Source of the DNA: an uncultured Thalassolituus sp.
GTDB lineage: Bacteria; Pseudomonadota; Gammaproteobacteria; Pseudomonadales; Oceanobacteraceae
NCBI GenBank assembly: GCA_913054055.1
Contig: CAJXIT010000065.1
Coordinates: 1-12,530, forward strand
DNA: 12,530 nt
Reading direction: 5' to 3'
Positions 7,522 to 12,530 of this stretch are shown piece by piece. Both the position numbers and the translations under genes were made by a program. The notes beneath the pieces were generated by a model. That model was not told the DNA's origin, ran no database searches, and saw only the letters and a list, made by a program, of their open reading frames with translations. Every line of letters starts with the position of its first letter. Within the stretch, counting starts at the first letter, position 1.

Positions 7522-7851
7522 ATGAACGTTCTCTCCCTAACATCTGCTGCTGTGCATAAAATGCAGACGCTATTGGAGGATGAAGGTGATGATAGTCTTT
7601 GTCTTCGGGTTTTTGTCACAGGTGGTGGTTGTTCTGGCTTCCAGTATGGCTTTACCTTTGATACCGAAGTAAATGAAGACGATGCTCAAGTTGAGCAAGA
7701 AGGCGTAAAAGTGCTGGTGGATTCATTAAGCTATCCCTATCTTGATGGTGCCCAAGTGGATTATCAAGAAAGCCTAGAAGGATCTCGATTTGTTGTTAGT
7801 AATCCTCAAGCCTCTTCTACCTGCGGCTGCGGCTCTTCTTTCACGGTTTAA
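7522..7851 (+). CDS. erpA: A-type iron-sulfur cluster carrier ErpA
   Basis: ErpA carries Fe-S clusters from the assembly machinery to apo-proteins, classically including the isoprenoid enzymes IspG and IspH. The 109-residue product aligns along its length with E. coli ErpA (114). The three cluster-ligand cysteines are present: Cys37 in TGGGCSGFQYGF and Cys101 and Cys103 in the terminal STCGCGSSF. LEGSRFVVSNP (85-95) and DYQESLEG also match ErpA better than IscA or SufA. The ATG has a GAAGG ribosome site nine bases upstream, and a promoter candidate precedes it, so it may be transcribed apart from the bactofilin. The next gene's frame begins inside or just after its end. Confidence 0.96.
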   Translation: MNVLSLTSAAVHKMQTLLEDEGDDSLCLRVFVTGGGCSGFQYGFTFDTEVNEDDAQVEQEGVKVLVDSLSYPYLDGAQVDYQESLEGSRFVVSNPQASSTCGCGSSFTV

Positions 7852-7873
7852 ACTCATTATCATTGGCGGCTTT

Positions 7874-8260
7874 ATGCTTGCTAGTGTCATGGCGTTTGCA
7901 GAACCAGAAGGTTTTCTTGCCCAGATAAATGCTCATACTCCAGCTGAGTTATCTCGTGTATTAAATCGCGCTGAAAAATGGTCGGAAATGCATGAAGGCT
8001 ACATAAGTCAGCCTATTGCTGTTGTTCTGCACGGCAGCGAAGCCAATGCCTTTTTAAAAGAAAATTATACCCAGTACCGCTCATTAGTGGATCAAGCCGC
8101 TAAATTAGATGCGTTTAATGTGGTGGATATTCAAATTTGTGAGCGTTGGATGGGTAATAATGAAGTTTCAAGGGATCAAATCCCCCCGTTCATTGATACG
8201 GTGAATTACGGCCCTGAGCGCATTAAGAGCTTAATTCGCGCTGGCTATCAAAGTTTTTAA
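7874..8260 (+). CDS. DsrE/DsrF-like small protein, probably exported
   Basis: From the ATG at 7874 the product has 128 residues. The C-terminal half resembles DsrE-like sulfur-relay/hypothetical proteins: PIAVVLHGSEANAFL, a cysteine in VVDIQICERWM, then IPPFIDTVNYGPERIKSLIRAGYQSF, the usual ending of that fold. Biochemical function is unknown. The true start is uncertain. The frame is open upstream, overlapping erpA, to TTG at 7790, which has AAGGA seven bases before it. That extra stretch gives RFK followed by a hydrophobic run ending in MAFA before EPEG, a good signal-peptide and signal-peptidase pattern, whereas the ATG alone leaves only nine residues before the cut. A start at TTG 7790/7793 or a rare ATT near 7856 is therefore possible. 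It converges on anmK, the stop codons overlapping. Confidence 0.72.
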   Translation: MLASVMAFAEPEGFLAQINAHTPAELSRVLNRAEKWSEMHEGYISQPIAVVLHGSEANAFLKENYTQYRSLVDQAAKLDAFNVVDIQICERWMGNNEVSRDQIPPFIDTVNYGPERIKSLIRAGYQSF

Positions 8261-9351
8261 ACTGGGTAAATCGCCCCTAAAATTCTTTTACCTTTTGCGC
8301 CGGTGACAGCTGGTTCATTTCCAGTGAGCCCATTCATACATTGATGGGCTAGCCAGCCAAAAGCCAATGCTTCAACATTTTGCGCATCAATACCCAGCTG
8401 ATCTGAAGTAATGACTTCAACTTGGTTCAGAGCACTGTCTAGGGTTCGCATTAGCTCTCCGTTATAAGCTCCACCCCCGCATACCACCACTTGCTTTGTA
8501 CCAGGGAACTTCATAATTTCTTTTGCGATGCTTTGTACAGTAAGGTGAAGCAAGGTCGCTTGCACATCTTCAGCCGCATAATCATATGGCTCGTATTCTA
8601 GTAGCCAGTCCAATTGAAACAGCTCACGCCCCGTGCTTTTTGGTGCAGGTTCTGAAAAATAAGGCTCCATTAACAAGTCGTTCAAGAATTCGGGAATGAC
8701 TTGGCCACACTTAGCCCAGTTACCATCTTCGTCATAACGCCCATTTAAGTGGCGACCAAACCAAGCATCCATCAATACATTGCCTGGGCCGGTATCGTAA
8801 CCATGAGTGCCATGATTTTTGGATAGAATGGATATGTTGGCCATACCACCAATATTCAAAATGATTTTGTCCTCATCATGGGAGAATAAAAACTCGTGGA
8901 ATGCAGGAACAAGAGGAGCGCCCTGGCCACCTGTTGCCATGTCTCGACTGCGAAAATCGCACACAGTGGTAATGCCTGTCAGCTCTGTTAGCAAGGCGCC
9001 GTTTAAAATTTGGGTAGTGTAATAAGGAGGCATATGGCGAACAGTTTGCCCATGGGCACCGATTGCAATCACATCATCGGCTTTAATGTGGCTATAAGTA
9101 AGCAGTTCGTTCACGGACTGGGCATATAGCTTGGCCAGTTCATTGGCTGCCATGGCACAGCGATGAATTTCGTCTTCACCTGTGTTACATAGTTCCAAAA
9201 GGCTTTGCTTAAAATCGCCAGAGAAATCTAAATGATGGCTGGCCAGCGTTTGAATGCCATCATGATTTAACTGCATTAATACAGTATCCACCCCATCAAG
9301 GCTGGTGCCTGACATCTGGCCAATGTAGTAAAGCGCTTGGGTGGTACTCAT
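8257..9351 (-). CDS. anmK: Anhydro-N-acetylmuramic acid kinase
   Basis: AnmK phosphorylates and hydrolyses 1,6-anhydro-MurNAc, released by lytic transglycosylases, to MurNAc-6-phosphate, in the cytosol. The 364 residues fit the family (about 369). Motifs: the N-terminal phosphate loop YIGQMSGTSLDGVD (9-22), IGAHGQTVRHMP (97-108), VCDFRSRDMATGGQGAPLVP (130-149), NIGGMANISIL (166-176), YDTGPGNVLMDAW (185-197) with the likely catalytic Asp186, and the ATPase-type VVCGGGAYN near residue 290. It begins six bases after the stop of the M23 peptidase on the same strand, so the two are one transcription unit in which a murein hydrolase is followed by a murein-recycling enzyme. The ribosome site is weak (TAAG), consistent with coupling. 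Confidence 0.97.
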   Translation of the reverse strand: MSTTQALYYIGQMSGTSLDGVDTVLMQLNHDGIQTLASHHLDFSGDFKQSLLELCNTGEDEIHRCAMAANELAKLYAQSVNELLTYSHIKADDVIAIGAHGQTVRHMPPYYTTQILNGALLTELTGITTVCDFRSRDMATGGQGAPLVPAFHEFLFSHDEDKIILNIGGMANISILSKNHGTHGYDTGPGNVLMDAWFGRHLNGRYDEDGNWAKCGQVIPEFLNDLLMEPYFSEPAPKSTGRELFQLDWLLEYEPYDYAAEDVQATLLHLTVQSIAKEIMKFPGTKQVVVCGGGAYNGELMRTLDSALNQVEVITSDQLGIDAQNVEALAFGWLAHQCMNGLTGNEPAVTGAKGKRILGAIYPV

Positions 9352-9357
9352 GATGGC

Positions 9358-10641
9358 TTACCGAGAGGCGAAATAGTCGCCGAATAAATGGCTTTCTAAA
9401 CGCATAACCATTACTTGTGCGTAATGCATAAAGCGTTCTTTTTTATTTTTATCTATGGGTTTTGCATGGGGCAGTTTAACCGTTAAGGGGTCACGCACAA
9501 TGCCGTTTAAACGAAATTCATAATGAAGGTGTGGCCCTGAAGCCAAGCCTGAGCTGCCCACGTAAGCCACAACTTGACCTTGGCGCACTCGTTTACCTAC
9601 ACGAACGCCGCGGCCAAATGCATTTAAGTGAGCATATAAAGTGGTGTAAGCCGAACCGTGTTTAAGTATGAGAACGCGGCCGTAACCACCTTTTCGTCCC
9701 GCAAAAATCACTTTGCCATCACCGGCCGCTTTAATGGGGGTGCCGCGACGGGCCGCATAGTCCACACCTTTGTGTGCGCGGATTTTATGCAAAATAGGGT
9801 GTTTACGTTTTAAGTTAAACTTCGAGCTAATACGGGTGAAATCCACTGGGCTGCGTAAAAACGTTTTGCGCATGCTGAGTCCAGCAGGGGTAAAGTATTG
9901 ACCGTTTCCGTGATCGTCTTCAAAGCGAACCGCAGTATAGGTTTTACCTTTGTTCTGGAAGCGAGCCACTAAAATTTCGCCGTCACCCACTTTTTCCCCT
10001 TTTAAATACTTCTCTTGATAGATGAGACTGAAGTTATCCCCTTCACGAATATCTAGGGCAAAATCCACATCCCAGCCAAAAATGGTGGCCAGCTTCATAA
10101 TGACATTATTGCTTAATCCGGCTTCAAGCCCGCTTTCAAATAACGAAGAGTTAATGGTGCCTTGCGCAAAGGTATCAGCCATTTCTGGCTCAAGCACAAT
10201 ATGTTCGCTTATAAAGCCTTCATTGGTCAGTCTAAATTCATAGCTTTCAAATTGAGACTTTTCTAAGCGGAAGCTATCGAGATTGTCATCCGAGATACGG
10301 AAGCCAATTTTATCGCCAGGGTGAATTTGGTTAAGGCTTTTACCGTGCTTCGTTTGTGTCAGTAGAAACAATTCTTTTGAAGTAAGCCCATTAGACTGAA
10401 ACAGCTGGGCTAAAGTATTGCCCGGTTTTACTTGCTTCATATCCCAGTTTAAAGCCGCAAAGGCCTGCGTGCCGTCTTTTGCTTCAGGCATTGGAACTTG
10501 ATATGCGAAGGTGCGACGTTCTAGTTCCTGTTGCACGGGAATTAAAATCAGTGAGGCGGCAATAAATAGACAAGTTAGCCCTAAAGCGATCCAATGACGC
10601 TTGGGTAATAACTCAAATGCGGATAATTCCTTATTATTCAT
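9358..10641 (-). CDS. mepM: M23-family peptidoglycan DD-endopeptidase, MepM-like
   Basis: A membrane-anchored zinc endopeptidase that cuts peptide cross-links in murein. Numbering from the ATG at 10641 (427 residues): a short cytosolic N-terminus ending LPKRHW, one helix (about 18-36), an OapA/LysM-like region (VKPGNTLAQLFQSNGL and NQIHPGDKIGFRI, about 71-116), a middle domain, and an M23 domain with HKGVD (His290, Asp294) and HLHYEF (His371, His373); the set of zinc and catalytic residues looks complete. An in-frame ATG at 10683 would add 14 residues (MEWYAWPTSSTGIY), but its own ATG sits in a GATAAT promoter-like element, and the downstream ATG has CAGG about seven bases upstream and matches the E. 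coli MepM N-terminus better. The symbol is by homology. Confidence 0.9.
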   Translation of the reverse strand: MNNKELSAFELLPKRHWIALGLTCLFIAASLILIPVQQELERRTFAYQVPMPEAKDGTQAFAALNWDMKQVKPGNTLAQLFQSNGLTSKELFLLTQTKHGKSLNQIHPGDKIGFRISDDNLDSFRLEKSQFESYEFRLTNEGFISEHIVLEPEMADTFAQGTINSSLFESGLEAGLSNNVIMKLATIFGWDVDFALDIREGDNFSLIYQEKYLKGEKVGDGEILVARFQNKGKTYTAVRFEDDHGNGQYFTPAGLSMRKTFLRSPVDFTRISSKFNLKRKHPILHKIRAHKGVDYAARRGTPIKAAGDGKVIFAGRKGGYGRVLILKHGSAYTTLYAHLNAFGRGVRVGKRVRQGQVVAYVGSSGLASGPHLHYEFRLNGIVRDPLTVKLPHAKPIDKNKKERFMHYAQVMVMRLESHLFGDYFASR

Positions 10642-10681
10642 ATAGATGCCTGTACTGCTTGTGGGCCAAGCATACCATTCC

Positions 10682-10687
10682 ATTATC
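10682..10687 (-). promoter_or_regulatory. Candidate -10 element for the M23 peptidase-anmK unit
   Basis: The minus strand reads GATAAT (one base from consensus) here. Transcription would start near 10675 and give a leader of about 34 bases to the ATG at 10641. No good -35 lies at normal spacing (CACATT at 17 bases). It supports the shorter start of the peptidase but is weak on its own. Confidence 0.3.
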
Positions 10688-10736
10688 TAAATTGTAGTAC
10701 CTGAATGTGGATTTGGGTGTGCTTATTAAGGAAAGT

Positions 10737-10820
10737 GTGCGGTACAGCTTGCAAATATTATGGAATCCGTTAATTTCCCTCCTTAAATCGAACATGAGTA
10801 TTATTCGGCCAGATCCATGA
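10737..10820 (+). CDS. Possible 27-codon leader ORF overlapping the tyrS start
   Basis: From GTG at 10737, preceded by AAGGA four bases upstream, a frame runs to TGA at 10818-10820, which overlaps the tyrS ATG (10817-10819) as ATGA. The peptide begins MRYSLQILWNP and ends SIIRPDP. It has one Tyr (codon 3) and is not Tyr-rich. tyrS itself shows no ribosome site, which makes coupling from this frame conceivable. A random open stretch of this length is common, so this is tentative. Confidence 0.25.
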   Translation: MRYSLQILWNPLISLLKSNMSIIRPDP

Positions 10821-12112
10821 CAGCATCCTTAATAGAAGATTTAAAAGCTCGCGGTTTATATAACGACTGCACAGGCGAAGAAGAACTGATTTCCCGTTTA
10901 GAAGAAGGGTGCCAGACTTTATATTGTGGGTTTGATCCAACTGCAGACAGTCTGCACATAGGCAGTCTTGTGCCTTTATTGGTTTTAAAGCGATTTCAAA
11001 TGGCGGGCCATAAGCCGCTAGCTTTAGTAGGCGGGGCCACGGGATTAATTGGCGACCCAAGCTTTAAGGCGGCAGAGCGTAAATTGAACGGTCCTGAAGT
11101 CGTGGGTCAATGGGTAGAGAAATTAAAAGCCCAGGTAAGTCGTTTTGTAGACTTTGAGTCTGGAGAAAGCAGTGCCAAAGTGGTTAACAACCTAGATTGG
11201 GTTGGTGAATTCTCTATGTTGGACTTTCTGCGTGATGTGGGTAAATACTTCTCGGTAAACCAGATGATTCAAAAAGAATCAGTAAAGCAGCGTCTAGACC
11301 GTGATGGTGCTGGGATTAGTTTTACTGAATTCACCTACATGATTTTGCAAAGCTATGACTTCGCCAAATTAAATGAAATTGAAAGCTGTATCTTACAAAT
11401 TGGTGGTTCTGATCAGTGGGGGAATATCACTGGCGGGACAGAATTAACCCGTCGTATGAATGGTAATCAGGTATTTGGTTTAACCTTACCATTGGTAACT
11501 AAGTCCGATGGCACTAAGTTTGGCAAGACTGAATCCGGCACAATTTGGCTGGACCCTAAGAAAACCTCTCCTTATGCCTTCTACCAATTCTGGCTAAATA
11601 CCGCGGATGCGGACGCTTATAAATTCTTAAAGTACTTCACTTTTTTAAGTGTTGAGCAAATCGACGCCATTGAAGCGGAAGATGCTGAAATTCAGGGCCG
11701 TAAAACCGCTCAGCCAATTTTAGCGAAAGAAGTGACTAAGTTATTGCACGGCGAAGAAGGGTTGGCGGCGGCTGAGCGTATAACGGAGGCGTTATTCTCT
11801 GGAGATGCGGGCAGTTTAAGTGAGCAGGATTTGGAACAGATTAAACTTGATGGTTTGCCATCCAGTGATTTAACTGAAGCAGATTTTACTGGTAAGCCAC
11901 TAACCTCAATCTTATCTGAGGCTGGAATGGGGCAGGGTAAACAAATTAAAGACGCCTTGGGTCGAAACGCCGTGCTTATGAATGGCCAGGCTTATGGGAT
12001 GGACTCATTAATGGCGGCACCTGAAATCTTTAAGAAGGGCAATGCCTTGTATGGGCGTTTCTTTATCGTGAAGCTAGGTAAGAAAAAGCACCACTTATTT
12101 GAGCTTAAATAA
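10817..12112 (+). CDS. tyrS: Tyrosyl-tRNA synthetase
   Basis: A class I aminoacyl-tRNA synthetase that charges tRNA-Tyr, cytosolic, usually a dimer. The 431 residues are close to E. coli TyrS (424) and align throughout. Motifs: LYCGFDPTADSLHIGSLVPLL (35-55) containing the HIGH-type HIGS at 47-50; VGGATGLIGDPSFKAAER (71-88); SYDFAKL (179-185); LQIGGSDQWGNI (193-204); the KMSKS-type loop DGTKFGKTESG with KFGKT at 234-238; WLDPKKTSPYAFYQFW (244-259). A C-terminal S4-like RNA-binding domain covers about 365-431. The ATG at 10817 has no clear ribosome site. It is divergent from the M23 peptidase and is followed by the promoter region of an rRNA operon, an arrangement I recall from Pseudomonas. Confidence 0.97.
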   Translation: MTASLIEDLKARGLYNDCTGEEELISRLEEGCQTLYCGFDPTADSLHIGSLVPLLVLKRFQMAGHKPLALVGGATGLIGDPSFKAAERKLNGPEVVGQWVEKLKAQVSRFVDFESGESSAKVVNNLDWVGEFSMLDFLRDVGKYFSVNQMIQKESVKQRLDRDGAGISFTEFTYMILQSYDFAKLNEIESCILQIGGSDQWGNITGGTELTRRMNGNQVFGLTLPLVTKSDGTKFGKTESGTIWLDPKKTSPYAFYQFWLNTADADAYKFLKYFTFLSVEQIDAIEAEDAEIQGRKTAQPILAKEVTKLLHGEEGLAAAERITEALFSGDAGSLSEQDLEQIKLDGLPSSDLTEADFTGKPLTSILSEAGMGQGKQIKDALGRNAVLMNGQAYGMDSLMAAPEIFKKGNALYGRFFIVKLGKKKHHLFELK

Positions 12113-12139
12113 AGAATTAAGTAATTCTTAAAATAAGTG

Positions 12140-12167
12140 TTGACCCATTTTATAATCTCCCTATAAT
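12140..12167 (+). promoter_or_regulatory. rRNA operon promoter P1 (most upstream)
   Basis: TTGACC (12140-12145) and a perfect TATAAT (12162-12167) are 16 bases apart, followed by a GC-rich discriminator GCGCGCC typical of stringently controlled stable-RNA promoters. Transcription would begin near 12174. Upstream is AT-rich (AAAATAAGTG) and may serve as an UP-like element. It starts 28 bases after the tyrS stop codon. Confidence 0.8.
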
Positions 12168-12168
12168 G

Positions 12169-12202
12169 CGCGCCTCCTCAACAGGAAGCGCGTTTCTTTT
12201 TT
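12169..12202 (+). terminator. tyrS: Intrinsic terminator of tyrS, placed on the P1 start region
   Basis: CGCGC (12169-12173) pairs with GCGCG (12188-12192) and, after one C-A mismatch, TCCT (12175-12178) pairs with AGGA (12183-12186), around a CAAC loop. TTTCTTTTTT follows (12193-12202). It should stop tyrS transcripts before the downstream rRNA promoters. Transcripts starting at P1 (about 12174) would lack most of the 5' arm. Confidence 0.8.
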
Positions 12203-12285
12203 AGAAATACTTTAAAAAAGTTACCCTGTTAAGGTGTTTAGTTTTCTTTCAGTTAAATCAGAAAAAACTAAATAAAAACAAAGTG

Positions 12286-12313
12286 TTGACAGCTAATCGA
12301 AACACTGTAGAAT
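12286..12313 (+). promoter_or_regulatory. rRNA operon promoter P2 (middle)
   Basis: A perfect TTGACA (12286-12291), a 16-base spacer and TAGAAT (12308-12313), one base from consensus, followed by the GC discriminator GCGCGTCC. The preceding bases are A-rich (TAAAAACAAAGTG), like a proximal UP element. Transcription would start near 12320, just before an imperfect hairpin (12322-12329 with 12338-12345). Confidence 0.85.
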
Positions 12314-12353
12314 GCGCGTCCGCTTCGAGGCAAACGTCTCAAAGCAAAGCAAA

Positions 12354-12388
12354 TTTTTGAAGTTTTTAATAATTAAATATTTCAAAAA
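12354..12388 (+). promoter_or_regulatory. AT-rich element with inverted repeat upstream of P3, UP-element- or Fis-like
   Basis: TTTTTGAA (12354-12361) and TTCAAAAA (12381-12388) form an 8-base inverted repeat around an almost pure A/T stretch. Its right half lies about 5-25 bases upstream of the P3 -35, where the RNA polymerase alpha subunit contacts rRNA UP elements; AAATATTT and AAAAA fit that pattern partly. Fis binding is also possible. Confidence 0.45.
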
Positions 12389-12392
12389 GATG

Positions 12393-12420
12393 TTGACAAG
12401 GAAAAGCGGTTCTGTAGAAT
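12393..12420 (+). promoter_or_regulatory. rRNA operon promoter P3 (nearest the 16S gene)
   Basis: A perfect TTGACA (12393-12398), a 16-base spacer and TAGAAT (12415-12420), then the discriminator ACGCGCC. From TGTAGAAT through CGCTTCGAG it nearly repeats P2 (12307-12329 against 12414-12437), pointing to duplication. Transcription would start near 12427. Confidence 0.85.
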
Positions 12421-12426
12421 ACGCGC

Positions 12427-12530
12427 CTCGCTTCGAGAGAAGCTCTGCACTAGCTTAGCTAGAAAGCAGAAAAGAAATGGTCAGTCCGAGCGACGATCAC
12501 GATCTTTAAAAACGAATTCAGACAATTCGT
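12427..12530 (+). other. 16S rRNA leader (start of an rrn transcript), with boxB-like hairpin and boxA
   Basis: From the expected P3 start the leader shows a 5' hairpin GCTTC-GAGA-GAAGC (12430-12443), a second hairpin with CTGC/GCAG and CTAGC/GCTAG stems (12445-12469) in the position of boxB, and GATCTTTAAAAA (12501-12512), close to the E. coli rrn boxA (GCTCTTTAACA), which recruits NusB/S10 for antitermination. CAGACAATTCGT at the very end matches the E. coli rrn leader just after boxA. The mature 16S gene is not in the window; by comparison with E. coli it should start somewhat over 100 bases further on. Confidence 0.82.

Noticed and set aside
10777..10784. A perfect AAGGAGGG ribosome-site match on the minus strand between the M23 gene and tyrS
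   Set aside because: No ATG, GTG or TTG follows at suitable spacing with an open frame, so it appears to be chance.
12112..12129. A perfect 8-base inverted repeat (AAGAATTA / TAATTCTT) at the tyrS stop codon
   Set aside because: It is purely A/T-rich apart from one pair and has no T-run, and a much better terminator follows at 12169-12202.
1..12530. The possibility of a defence system, prophage, transposon or CRISPR array
   Set aside because: Every sizeable frame is a recognisable core gene or a conserved small protein, and no repeat array, transposase or integrase is visible.

Overview
The window reads as a core chromosomal region of a gammaproteobacterium with moderate GC content. The protein sequences look like the marine Oceanospirillales/Pseudomonadales side of the class; this placement is by eye and the genus is not resolved. 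The order argC - coiled-coil membrane protein - bactofilin - erpA - (opposite strand) anmK - M23 peptidase - tyrS - rRNA operon is, as I recall it, much like the one around tyrS in Pseudomonas, so this is a conserved neighbourhood rather than a mobile island. No insertion sequence, tRNA, CRISPR array or phage gene is visible.

Layout. At 1-1080 (minus) lies a MATE-family transporter whose C-terminus runs off the left edge. A 417-base gap (1081-1497) follows, holding a strong intrinsic terminator for hemL, several hairpins and a consensus DnaA box. At 1498-5064 (minus) is a likely operon, read right to left: a CLC-type anion transporter, hemJ (protoporphyrinogen oxidase) and hemL (glutamate-1-semialdehyde aminomutase). 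From 5141 rightward (plus) come argC (arginine synthesis), a single-pass coiled-coil membrane protein of the DUF6776 type, a bactofilin, erpA (Fe-S carrier) and a small DsrE-like, probably exported protein. On the opposite strand at 8257-10641 are an M23 peptidoglycan endopeptidase (MepM-like) and anmK (anhydro-MurNAc kinase), which share a cell-wall theme. At 10817-12112 (plus) is tyrS (tyrosyl-tRNA synthetase).

The right end (12113-12530) is regulatory. Three strong sigma-70 promoters in tandem, each with a 16-base spacer and a GC-rich discriminator, precede a leader with a boxB-like hairpin and a boxA-like element. This is the control region of a 16S-23S-5S rRNA operon whose 16S gene starts beyond the window. 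The tyrS terminator lies between the first and second of these promoters.

Functionally the genes are mostly housekeeping: haem synthesis, arginine synthesis, Fe-S delivery, murein hydrolysis and recycling, and translation. The points most worth a second look are the overlap of the tyrS terminator with the first rRNA promoter, a possible short ORF ending in an ATGA overlap with tyrS (which lacks its own visible ribosome binding site), the unusual ion-pathway residues of the CLC protein, the DnaA-box inverted repeat, and the bactofilin/coiled-coil pair near an M23 peptidase. I saw no clear new defence, mobile or biosynthetic system.
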